A stretch of DNA of 64,000 bases from Candidatus Binatia bacterium (GTDB taxonomy: Bacteria > Desulfobacterota > Binatia > Bin18). Positions 27,430 to 35,527 of the stretch are shown here, piece after piece. Position numbers and translations under genes: made by a program. The DNA lies in NCBI GenBank assembly GCA_022826945.1, contig JAJDTY010000073.1:1-64000 (forward strand), given 5' to 3'. Below the pieces are notes generated by a model that was not told where the DNA came from, made no database searches, and saw only the letters and a program-made list of their open reading frames with translations. Each line of letters opens with the position of its first letter. Positions within the stretch are counted from its first letter, which is position 1.

Positions 27430-28464
27430 ATGACTCCGATACATATAGGCACTCTCCCCCTTGCGACGAATCTGTTCCTGGCTCCGCTTGCGGGTTACAC
27501 GACCCTCCCGTTTCGGTGGTGTATGCGTGAAGTGGGCGGATTCGGTCTGGCGACAACCGAACTGGTCCATGCCCGGTCGTTGCTTGAAAAAAATCGTCGG
27601 GCCTTTGAACTGATCGAAACACGCCCGGAAGATAGCCCGCTGAGTGTCCAACTCTTTGGCCCAGTGGCCGAAGAAGTCCGCGATGCGGCGGTCTGGCTTG
27701 AAGAGCAGGGGGCGGATACCGTTGATATCAATATGGGTTGCCCGGTTGAAAAGGTTGTCAAAATCGGTGCCGGCGCGGCCATGTTAAAAGACCCGAAAAA
27801 AACCGGTGCGTTCGTCCGGACAGTGACCCGGGCGGTCAAAATTCCGGTCACCGTGAAGACGCGTCTGGGCTGGGATCAGACGCAACTGGACGCACCGGTG
27901 CTGGCGCCTATTCTTGAGGATGTAGGTGTCGCCGCCCTGACAATTCACGGTCGTACGCGAGCCGAAGCCTTCAGTGGCTCGGTCGATCTCAATGGTATTC
28001 GCGCAGTCGTGGAATCCGTACGAACCATGCCCGTTTTCGGAAACGGCGATGTGTGCGACACGGCAACGGCGAAACGCATGCTCGAAGAAACGGGCTGCGC
28101 GGGCCTCGTAATCGGCCGCGGTGCGCTGGCCAATCCCTGGGTCTTCCAGCATATTCAGGCCGGCTTCCTGGGGCATCCGGCTCCGCCCGAGCCATCCTTA
28201 GGGACGCGTGTTGCCTTTATGACACGGCATTTTGAGCGAGCAGTGCAGCAGCGTGGAGAGAAACTGGCCTGCACTCAATTCAGGAAGACCATAGACTGGT
28301 ATGCGAAATTTTTTGGCCCCTGTCGGCCCCTGCGTTTAGCCATGAAGGAACTCAGTAGCCGGCAGCACTATTATGATCTGGTCGGCCAGTTTTTGGCGTA
28401 TCGCAACCAGCATCCGCTCTCCCGGCGTGAGAACCATCCGGCCGTTAACGCCATGCCCGCCTGA
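27430..28464 (+). CDS. dusB: tRNA-dihydrouridine synthase
   Basis: LAPLAGYTTLPFRWCMREVGG, VDINMGCPVEKVVKIGAGAAML, VKTRLGWD. Confidence 0.88.
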   Translation: MTPIHIGTLPLATNLFLAPLAGYTTLPFRWCMREVGGFGLATTELVHARSLLEKNRRAFELIETRPEDSPLSVQLFGPVAEEVRDAAVWLEEQGADTVDINMGCPVEKVVKIGAGAAMLKDPKKTGAFVRTVTRAVKIPVTVKTRLGWDQTQLDAPVLAPILEDVGVAALTIHGRTRAEAFSGSVDLNGIRAVVESVRTMPVFGNGDVCDTATAKRMLEETGCAGLVIGRGALANPWVFQHIQAGFLGHPAPPEPSLGTRVAFMTRHFERAVQQRGEKLACTQFRKTIDWYAKFFGPCRPLRLAMKELSSRQHYYDLVGQFLAYRNQHPLSRRENHPAVNAMPA

Positions 28465-28481
28465 TCATACTCCCTCTCCGG

Positions 28482-28511
28482 TTGACAATCATCTCCGGTT
28501 TGCGTCACAAT
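28482..28511 (+). promoter_or_regulatory. Predicted sigma70-type promoter of nadA
   Basis: TTGACA at 28482-28487, 18-nt spacer, CACAAT (4/6 match) at 28506-28511; the -10 lies inside the palindrome. Confidence 0.5.
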
Positions 28512-28519
28512 GACGCAAA
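28499..28519. promoter_or_regulatory. Predicted NrtR operator: perfect 9-3-9 inverted repeat
   Basis: TTTGCGTCA-CAA-TGACGCAAA immediately upstream of nadA. Confidence 0.65.
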
Positions 28520-28521
28520 AG

Positions 28522-28542
28522 TATGTGTCTATATTACGCAAA
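28522..28542. promoter_or_regulatory. Possible second, degenerate operator copy
   Basis: TATGTGTCT-ATA-TTACGCAAA; right arm 8/9 and left arm 6/9 identical to the first site, offset 23 bp. Confidence 0.35.
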
Positions 28543-28566
28543 CTAAAGCGTGCGAACTGGAGAGCG

Positions 28567-29583
28567 ATGATGCACAACGGATCGACCGGACCTCAAGAAA
28601 AGACTCCACACCAGCTCTACGAGCACCTGGCGCAACTCGACAGTGGCTATACACTGGACGCCTGTGCGCAATACGCAGCCTGGATTCATGAGATTCACGA
28701 GCTGAAACGCCGGCATAACGCCGTCATACTGGCGCACAATTACCAACGCCCGGAGATTTTTGAGGTCGCTGACGTGATAGGTGATTCCCTCGAATTGGCC
28801 CGCCAGTCAAAACAGGTTGCGTCTGATATCGTTGTCTTTTGTGGTGTGCATTTTATGGCGGAAACGGCCAAGATCGTGAATCCGGAGCGAATGGTGCTCC
28901 TGCCTGACTTGCAGGCAGGCTGCTCTCTGGCCGAGAGCATCACGGGGGAGGCGTTGGCTGATCGGAAGGAAGAACTGCGCCAGGTATATCCCGATCTTCA
29001 GGTGGTCTGTTACGTCAATACGACCGCGGATGTCAAAGCCGAATCAGATGTGTGTTGCACCTCGTCGAACGCGGTCCAAGTGGTAAAAGCGCTCGACACC
29101 GAGAATATTCTCTTTGTGCCTGACGAGAATCTGGCCCGTTATGTCCAGAACGAAACCAGTAAGAATATTATTGCCTGGCAGGGGAACTGCTACGTCCATC
29201 ATCAGATTACGCCGGAACAGATTCAAGAGGTACGGGACAAACTCCCGCAGGTAAAAGTGCTCGTCCATCCCGAGTGCCGGGAAGATGTGCTCGCCCTGGC
29301 GGATGCCGTGCTCTCAACGAGTGCCATGATGCGCTACGCTAAAGAAAGTCCGGCCCAGGAGTTTCTGATCGTTACGGAGTGCGGTCTGTCGGACCGCTTG
29401 CTGTTGGAAGTCCCGGAGAAGAAATTCTACAAGAGCTGCAAGCTGTGCGCCTATATGAAAATGATTACGCTCGAAGGGGTGCGGGACTCTCTGCGTGACG
29501 GACGTTTTGAGATTACGCTCCCGGAAGAGACCCGGATCGGTGCCCAGCGTTCACTTGACCGTATGCTGGCACTCAATGCATAG
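28567..29583 (+). CDS. nadA: Quinolinate synthase
   Basis: AVILAHNYQRPEIFEVADVIGDSLELARQ, MVLLPDLQAGCSLAESI, HPECREDVL; start placed downstream of the operator. Confidence 0.95.
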   Translation: MMHNGSTGPQEKTPHQLYEHLAQLDSGYTLDACAQYAAWIHEIHELKRRHNAVILAHNYQRPEIFEVADVIGDSLELARQSKQVASDIVVFCGVHFMAETAKIVNPERMVLLPDLQAGCSLAESITGEALADRKEELRQVYPDLQVVCYVNTTADVKAESDVCCTSSNAVQVVKALDTENILFVPDENLARYVQNETSKNIIAWQGNCYVHHQITPEQIQEVRDKLPQVKVLVHPECREDVLALADAVLSTSAMMRYAKESPAQEFLIVTECGLSDRLLLEVPEKKFYKSCKLCAYMKMITLEGVRDSLRDGRFEITLPEETRIGAQRSLDRMLALNA

Positions 29584-29592
29584 TATGCTCCT

Positions 29593-30279
29593 GTGGGCAG
29601 AGCAAACGAGGGCCAGCGCAGCGCAAAACAAGTTCATCCGCGTGTAGCCGTTGATGCGGTGCTCTTTACCCTTACCCAGGGAGCCCTCCGCACGCTGCTG
29701 GTGAAAATTAAGAAGGGTGGGTTCGCGGGCCGCTGGGCGTTCCCCGGTGGTCTGGTTCAGTTGGACGAATCGCTCGATGCTGCGGCCCAGCGCGAGCTGT
29801 ATGAAAAAACAGGCGTACAGGACCTCTACCTGGAGCAATTGTATACGTTTGGCAGTGCGACCCGAGACCCCTCCGCACGAACCGTATCGGTCGCGTATTT
29901 TGCCCTCATCCCGCCGCTCGCGCAGACTCCCTATCTCGGGGAAAAATATTCGGACATTGCCTGGTTCCCGGTGCATGATCTGCCTAAGCTTGCCTACGAC
30001 CATAACGCCATAGCGGAATATGCGCTGCAAAGGCTCCAGAGCAAATTGGGCTACGCGAATATCGTCTACAGCCTCCTGCCGCAAGAATTTACGGTTGCGG
30101 AGCTACAGGGGGTCTATGAAATCATCCTCGATCGTCAGCTGGATCGTCGAAATTTCAGACGAAAAATTATCAGATCCGGTCTGCTCAAGCCCCTCTTGAA
30201 AACACGGAGAGGCGCGCACCGACCGGCCCAACTCTATACATTTTCCCAGCGCCAGCCCATGCAGCTTGACGTGCTATAA
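29593..30279 (+). CDS. nrtR: NrtR-like Nudix-related transcriptional regulator
   Basis: Nudix-like GGLVQLDESLDAAAQRELYEKTGV with E-to-K in the REUxEExGU core; C-terminal winged-helix-like region YSLLPQEFTVAELQGVYEIILDRQLDRRNFRRKI. Confidence 0.85.
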   Translation: MGRANEGQRSAKQVHPRVAVDAVLFTLTQGALRTLLVKIKKGGFAGRWAFPGGLVQLDESLDAAAQRELYEKTGVQDLYLEQLYTFGSATRDPSARTVSVAYFALIPPLAQTPYLGEKYSDIAWFPVHDLPKLAYDHNAIAEYALQRLQSKLGYANIVYSLLPQEFTVAELQGVYEIILDRQLDRRNFRRKIIRSGLLKPLLKTRRGAHRPAQLYTFSQRQPMQLDVL

Positions 30280-30363
30280 CCGTATATGAGAGCTGGCTGC
30301 TGCGTAGTTGGGCCGGGTAGCGATGTATGGTAGCGTGGGGGTCGGCTCACTGACCGAAAGGAG

Positions 30364-30819
30364 ATGGTACGCATGGTCATCCGTATCGTAGGCGCTCTCA
30401 TGCTCGTCTTGGGGCTTGGTGCCGTGCTCGCTGCACCAGGGCACTCTCCGGCTATTGTTTTGGCCGAGACGAGTCTGACTGCCGAAACCACGCCCGGGCC
30501 AGAAAAGAAACCATTAGTAACCCCGCTCTCAACCCATAGCAGTCTGCCCGCCACCTTATCGCCCGATCTGTTCAGCGGAGCAGTCAGAGACGGTTACATC
30601 ATCGCTCAAACCATCCCGGACGTACTGGCCGGGCTGCACTGCTACTGTGGCTGTGATCGGTCCATGGGGCACGGCAATCTCCTGGATTGCTTTGTGGACG
30701 ATCACGCCGCCGGTTGAATGCACTGTTTACACGAAGCGCAGGATGCGCAGACGCTATTTGAAGCAGGAGCCCCGCCGGAAGTCATCCGGGATTTTATTGA
30801 TCAGAAGTACGGCAACTAG
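30364..30819 (+). CDS. Candidate selenoprotein: exported PCYCGC-type protein read through in-frame TGA (30715-30717)
   Basis: ...LHCYCGCDRSMGHGNLLDCFVDDHAAG-[TGA]-MHCLHEAQDAQTLFEAGAPPEVIRDFIDQKYGN*; family-like sequence continues in frame for 33 codons to TAG. Confidence 0.6.
30736..30748 (+). promoter_or_regulatory. Candidate bacterial SECIS hairpin
   Basis: GCGCA-GGA-TGCGC, perfect 5-bp stem with G at both first loop positions; loop starts 23 nt after the TGA. Confidence 0.4.
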
Positions 30820-30832
30820 GGCAGGGTGCGGC

Positions 30833-31615
30833 CTACGCGTCTTTGAGATAAAAACGGACACCACAGACTTCCACCTGGTCATCTGACACACGGCACCCGC
30901 GTTGCTCTGCCCTTGTCAGCAGCCCCTGGGTGTCGGCAACAACGAGGTCAACTCCACCCAGACCATCTCCGCGCCCATCCGTGGCCTCAACAAACCGCAC
31001 GTCGGCATTCTCCAGCGGAAAGCTCAGGCGGCCCTGATCGTCCTGCCGGAGTGGAGTGCCCGCGATGTCTGCCCATCTCTGGGCCATGGATTGTGGGTCG
31101 TGGGACTGCAACTCAACCGCAGAGAAGCCGCTGACCACCTCAGTCCGCCGGGCGGTGTCCCAGCCATCTCCACCAGCGGGCTCCCAATGCCCCTCGGGCT
31201 CATTCTTCGGGTCCCAGTCGAGTTCAAAGAAGGCGCCCCCCGTGTCGCCGGGGTGAAGCTGCATGCACTGGAAGCCGTGAATATCCTGCTCCCAGGCAAT
31301 CCGGACGCCGAGTGCCTGCGCCTGGGCCCTGCGAGCCCGTTGCGTTTCACGGCTGTCGCACTGGCAGATGACCATATAGCCGCCATCGCCGTTGCGCCGC
31401 CGGAGAAAGCGACCGGCTGCGGTGTTGTCTTTCGTTGGTGCGACAACCTCAAAAAAGTTTGAGCCGACTGGAAACAGCGAGTTCTCCAGGCCGAAAACAC
31501 CCACACCGTCATCAACAAAGCACACTTCAAGGCCGAAGATGGATGTGAGGTCCTCGACCACAGGGGCGAGCTTCTCCGCAACAAAACATACCTGTCGTAA
31601 CCGTATCGTCATCAC
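30833..31615 (-). CDS. VOC (glyoxalase-like) superfamily protein
   Basis: RLRQVCFVAEKLAPVVEDLTSIFGLEVCFVDDGVGVFGLENSLFPVGSNFFEVV. Confidence 0.75.
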   Translation of the reverse strand: MMTIRLRQVCFVAEKLAPVVEDLTSIFGLEVCFVDDGVGVFGLENSLFPVGSNFFEVVAPTKDNTAAGRFLRRRNGDGGYMVICQCDSRETQRARRAQAQALGVRIAWEQDIHGFQCMQLHPGDTGGAFFELDWDPKNEPEGHWEPAGGDGWDTARRTEVVSGFSAVELQSHDPQSMAQRWADIAGTPLRQDDQGRLSFPLENADVRFVEATDGRGDGLGGVDLVVADTQGLLTRAEQRGCRVSDDQVEVCGVRFYLKDA

Positions 31616-31753
31616 ACACTCCTCTCGGGGATCAGAGCATTTTCGACTCTGGTCCTGGTATCGGAACTCTCTGTATATTTCTACCTGTCCGGCGCGCTTG
31701 CTCGGGCTGCGGGAAGTATTGTAACGTTGGACTTCAGATCACAAGGAGGCCCC

Positions 31754-32152
31754 ATGGCTCAAGCTGAACGCGGTACCATACTCACGGTCTTTGCCATCCT
31801 GTTTACTATCCTGGCGGTGTCGAATTTGCTGAAACCCCTCCAACTGAATGAGGCGACCGGCTTTGTGCTCTTTGGTGCGCGGTTATCCGGGATGCCGAAC
31901 GCGATAGCCGGCATCCTGGCCGGTCTCTATCTGCTCGTCTATGCCTACGGTATCTGGCATATGAAACGCTTCGTGGTGGGCATGGCGCATGCGTATGCGC
32001 TGTACGTCATTTTGAACCTGCTGCTCTTTATGTACAGCGATGCTCAAGAAGCCCAAGTGGGTCTCTTCTACCTCCTCTACGCCGTTGGTGCGATTGGGGT
32101 CTCTCTGGGATCGGCCATCCTCCTGACAAAGCGCAAGACCGAACTCGCGTAG
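31754..32152 (+). CDS. Small integral membrane protein, unknown function
   Basis: Four hydrophobic segments; AAGGAGG RBS before ATG 31754. Confidence 0.6.
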   Translation: MAQAERGTILTVFAILFTILAVSNLLKPLQLNEATGFVLFGARLSGMPNAIAGILAGLYLLVYAYGIWHMKRFVVGMAHAYALYVILNLLLFMYSDAQEAQVGLFYLLYAVGAIGVSLGSAILLTKRKTELA

Positions 32153-32224
32153 GAGCCGCTTGGCCTGTGATGAGAAAGAATCTTCGACTAGTATTCTCAC
32201 TCTTTGTCAGGTATACTGGACCCG

Positions 32225-32230
32225 TATAAT
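32225..32230 (+). promoter_or_regulatory. Putative -10 element upstream of the DEAD-box helicase
   Basis: TATAAT; the nearest -35-like TTGTCA (32204-32209) has a short 15-nt spacer. Confidence 0.3.
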
Positions 32231-32358
32231 ACGAGAATGAACCGCGAGCAGGTCTCTTTTCCTTTGTAAGAAATCCCGCTCAGAAGCGGGTCTCAGGTTG
32301 CCCAGACCCGAGTTCCACGTTTCCCAGGTTCTGTTTAATAACACGGCGTGTCGATGCT

Positions 32359-33687
32359 TTGTCGGTGCCCATACCCATCCGTGTATCTGGGCAGCATGGA
32401 GAAAGAGATAGTCCTTTGACAACAGAGAGTAAGCAGAACGGTCTTGCCGATTGTTCTGAGTTTTCCGAGCTTGGGTTGATACCCGAGCTCTTACGCGCCT
32501 TGGAAGATGCGCAATACGAAACCCCAACTCCCGTGCAAGCTCAGGCAATTCCCATTGCCCTCAGCGGTAAAGATATGCTCGCCTGTGCCCAGACCGGGAC
32601 GGGTAAGACGGCCGGATTTATCCTGCCCATCCTGCAACGTTTCGTCCACGCCGAGTCGGGTCCAGTCCGGGCTTTGGTACTGACCCCAACGCGCGAACTC
32701 GCCGTACAAATAGGAGAAAGTGCCCGCACCTACGGGAAATACGTGCCGGTCCGCTCAACCGTGGTCTACGGTGGTGTCGGGCTCGGGCCACAAGCCGACC
32801 AGCTCCGTCGTGGAGTAGAGCTGTTAACCGCCACCCCCGGACGCCTCCTCGATCACCTGAATCGCGGCAACGTCCGGCTTGCCGACGTCGAGGTGCTCGT
32901 CCTGGACGAGGCCGACCGTATGCTGGATATGGGTTTTCTCCCCGATGTCCGGCGTATCCTGGCCGCTTTACCTCAGGTGCGCCAAACACTCCTCTTTTCC
33001 GCAACCATGCCACAGGAGATTGAACGTCTTGCGCAGGACACCTTGAGAGAACCCGAGGTGATTGATGTCGGACGCCGGGCCACACCGGTCGCGACGCTGC
33101 GTCACGTGATCTATCTGGTGGAAGCCGAACGCAAAAACGACCTGTTGCATTATCTCCTTCAGCACGGCAGCCTCAAGCATGTGCTGATCTTTACGCGGAC
33201 CAAGGTCCGCGCGGAACGCCTGTCCAAACGTCTCTCTCAGACGAATCGCCGGGTCGCCGCCCTGCATGGCGATAAGACCCAACGCGTGCGCACGCAGGTG
33301 CTCAATAACTTTAAGAGCGGAAAGGTTGATGTCTTAGTTGCAACCGATGTTGCCGCGCGTGGCCTTGACGTTGAGGGCATTTCCCATGTGGTGAATTTCG
33401 ACGTTCCCAACCGGCCGGAAGACTACGTCCACCGCATCGGCCGGACCGCCCGGGCCATGGCGACAGGCGAGGCGCTCACATTTGCCTCGTCCGACGAGGT
33501 CGAGGCTGTGCGCGCCATCGAAAGCCTGTTGGGCAAAGAGGTCCCCCGCAAGATGATCAAGGGTTTTGAACCAACGCATTTCACCATCCGCCGGTTTGCC
33601 AAGCCCGAGGCATCGCGCGGAGCACGCATTGCCAGCGGTGCCATTCGGCACTTTAGTCCGGGAGGCCGGCGGCGGAAGAGCGCGTAA
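32359..33687 (+). CDS. DEAD-box RNA helicase
   Basis: AQTGTGKTAGF, PTRELA, VLDEADRMLDMGF, FSATMP, HRIGRTAR; start codon uncertain. Confidence 0.93.
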   Translation: MSVPIPIRVSGQHGERDSPLTTESKQNGLADCSEFSELGLIPELLRALEDAQYETPTPVQAQAIPIALSGKDMLACAQTGTGKTAGFILPILQRFVHAESGPVRALVLTPTRELAVQIGESARTYGKYVPVRSTVVYGGVGLGPQADQLRRGVELLTATPGRLLDHLNRGNVRLADVEVLVLDEADRMLDMGFLPDVRRILAALPQVRQTLLFSATMPQEIERLAQDTLREPEVIDVGRRATPVATLRHVIYLVEAERKNDLLHYLLQHGSLKHVLIFTRTKVRAERLSKRLSQTNRRVAALHGDKTQRVRTQVLNNFKSGKVDVLVATDVAARGLDVEGISHVVNFDVPNRPEDYVHRIGRTARAMATGEALTFASSDEVEAVRAIESLLGKEVPRKMIKGFEPTHFTIRRFAKPEASRGARIASGAIRHFSPGGRRRKSA

Positions 33688-33750
33688 GTTCATAGTCATC
33701 GGTCTGGAGTCCCGTCTGGACGCAGGTCGCTACGAAAATCTCGCCACGGC

Positions 33751-33858
33751 CACCGCGAAGAACGTGCGCTGTTTCCCGCCTGCAAGGCTCGACTGACCAA
33801 AGACGAGGCCGACCACATCAAAGATGCCCTCGTCCGGTTCAGCGGCGAAGGACGCTGA
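33751..33858 (+). pseudogene. C-terminal remnant of a hemerythrin-like (HHE) protein
   Basis: HREERALFPACKARLTKDEADHIKDALVRFSGEGR* resembles HIRCEERELFPVYEAHVSEAEAARIERAIYYMIGDGLA* of the intact gene at 35528. Confidence 0.5.
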
Positions 33859-33867
33859 ACCGGACGA
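33830..33867. terminator. Strong hairpin, 15-bp perfect stem
   Basis: TCGTCCGGTTCAGCG-GCGAAGGA-CGCTGAACCGGACGA; no T-tract. Confidence 0.4.
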
Positions 33868-33971
33868 CCCACATTCGTTGTATAACCGGTGTGCGCTTGG
33901 TAGGCTGGCCCTACTCACAACAGTCTGGGGCACACGCACGAAGGAGGAAGGTTATTCAACTCCTGCCCGCC

Positions 33972-34007
33972 ATGATTCGGGTCAATGACCCCCAAAGGAG
34001 TATGTAG
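33972..34007 (+). pseudogene. N-terminal remnant of a VOC protein
   Basis: MIRVNDPQRSM* resembles MIRVNDLDESLKFY of the gloA-like gene at 35057-35452. Confidence 0.4.
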
Positions 34008-34401
34008 GCCACTCAATCCAGCTAAAGATTCTGTCGACCTCGGTATTGTTGTCAGCGACATCACCAAAAGCCTGGACTTTTACCAGGAGGTGCTGGGCCT
34101 CAACAAGAGCGAGGAACTGCCCACCCAGTTCGGCACCCTGCACCGGCTCCACTTCGGCACCAGCGACATCAAGCTGATTGACCCTAAACAGGTTCCAGCA
34201 GCCGGAACCATCGGCCTAGAGAAACAGATCGGGCTCCGCTACATCAGCTTTAGGGTTCACGACATCAGCGCCCTGTGCGTCGAGTTACAAGCCAGGGGCG
34301 TGGAGTTCAGCATGGCTGAGACCGAGGTCCGACCCGGGGTGCGCATGGCTATGGTCAACGATCCCGACGGCAACACGGGTGGGTTCATCCAGCGTGGCTA
34401 A
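33985..34401 (+). CDS. VOC superfamily protein
   Basis: LNPAKDSVDLGIVVSDITKSLDFYQEVLGLNK...; paralogous to 34631-35023. Confidence 0.75.
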   Translation: MTPKGVCRPLNPAKDSVDLGIVVSDITKSLDFYQEVLGLNKSEELPTQFGTLHRLHFGTSDIKLIDPKQVPAAGTIGLEKQIGLRYISFRVHDISALCVELQARGVEFSMAETEVRPGVRMAMVNDPDGNTGGFIQRG

Positions 34402-34434
34402 CAACTCGGGCCGGCCAGCCGCCCCGACCGCGAC

Positions 34435-34512
34435 TCACCACGACAGTCCGGTTTTACGCCTGGTCAGCAGGACGGCTAAGCCTAGCGACACCCCGACTGC
34501 GACCAGGAAGTT
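34435..34512 (-). pseudogene. C-terminal remnant of the 31754-type membrane protein
   Basis: NFLVAVGVSLGLAVLLTRRKTGLSW* resembles LYAVGAIGVSLGSAILLTKRKTELA*. Confidence 0.5.
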
Positions 34513-34578
34513 ATGAGGGGAGGACTGATGTCTTCCGTCCGTTACCGTGACCTGTGTAATTCTTTGATCGTCACAAGA

Positions 34579-34612
34579 CGGCCCTCTCACTCTCCTAGAG
34601 AGGAGAGGGCCG
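34579..34612. terminator. Putative bidirectional terminator between convergent VOC genes
   Basis: CGGCCCTCTC...GAGAGGGCCG, 10-bp perfect arms. Confidence 0.5.
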
Positions 34613-34630
34613 AGCGCCCTCTCCGGTGCT

Positions 34631-35023
34631 TTAGCCGCGCTCGACAAACTCCAGGATATTGCCCTCGGGGTCCTTGATCATGGCGATCCGGGTGCCGGGG
34701 CGGATTTCGGTTTCCGGGATAGTGAACTCCGCGCCTTTGTCCTTGAGGGCCGCACACAGCCCGCTCAGGTCTTTGATCACAAAGGTGAGATAGCCGATGC
34801 CCAAGCGTTTACCAAAACCGTTTGGTGCGGCCGGCGGGACTTCTTTGGGGTCCATAAGCTTGATGTCGCTCGTACCATGCCGGAAGCGATGGATGGTGCC
34901 AAAGGCGGTCGGCACTTCCTCGGTCTTTTCCAGGCCAAGCGTGCCCTGGTAAAAATCGAGCATGGTGCGGATGTCTTTGACAAAAATCCCAACGTCAATT
35001 GAGTCTTTTGCGGGTTGTAACAC
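34631..35023 (-). CDS. VOC superfamily protein
   Basis: MLQPAKDSIDVGIFVKDIRTMLDFYQGTLGLEKTEEV...MIKDPEGNILEFVERG. Confidence 0.85.
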   Translation of the reverse strand: MLQPAKDSIDVGIFVKDIRTMLDFYQGTLGLEKTEEVPTAFGTIHRFRHGTSDIKLMDPKEVPPAAPNGFGKRLGIGYLTFVIKDLSGLCAALKDKGAEFTIPETEIRPGTRIAMIKDPEGNILEFVERG

Positions 35024-35056
35024 AGAGAACTCCTTTTCGTGGCGTGTCGGCTCGTT

Positions 35057-35452
35057 CTATCCGCGGGCGCCTTTGAGATCGATCAGTTCGACCTTGTAGC
35101 CATTCGGGTCTTCAATAAAGGCGATAACCGCGCCGCCGTGCGCCATCGGGCCGGGCTCGCGAACGACGTTGATGCCTTTTCCTTTGAGTTCGTCGCAGGT
35201 CTGATAGATATCATCCACCCCGATAGCCAAATGCCCAAAGGCGTTTCCCTGGTCATAGCTCGAGGTGCCCCAGTTATGCGTCAGCTCAACAACGGTGTTG
35301 TTCTTCTCGTCACCGTAGCCCACAAAGGCCAGAGTAAACTCACCGCCCGGATAGTCCTGTTTGCGCAGCAGTTTCATGCCCAGTCCGTCGCAGTAGAATT
35401 TGAGTGACTCGTCCAAGTCGTTGACCCGAATCATAGTGTGTAAGAACTCCAT
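35057..35452 (-). CDS. gloA: Lactoylglutathione lyase-like VOC protein
   Basis: LHTMIRVNDLDESLKFYCDGLGMKLLRKQDYPGGEFTLAFVGYGDE...VELTHNWG. Confidence 0.88.
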   Translation of the reverse strand: MEFLHTMIRVNDLDESLKFYCDGLGMKLLRKQDYPGGEFTLAFVGYGDEKNNTVVELTHNWGTSSYDQGNAFGHLAIGVDDIYQTCDELKGKGINVVREPGPMAHGGAVIAFIEDPNGYKVELIDLKGARG

Positions 35453-35527
35453 ACTATACCCTCCTCGTATTCATGAGATTCGCTCGCACCGTCTCCTGCT
35501 TCCCCTATCCGGTTGTGACTCCGACTG

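Noticed and set aside
30718-30819. Separate 33-aa ORF starting at the ATG right after the TGA
   Set aside because: The sequence continues the upstream protein family in the same frame, so recoding or a nonsense mutation explains it better than an independent gene.
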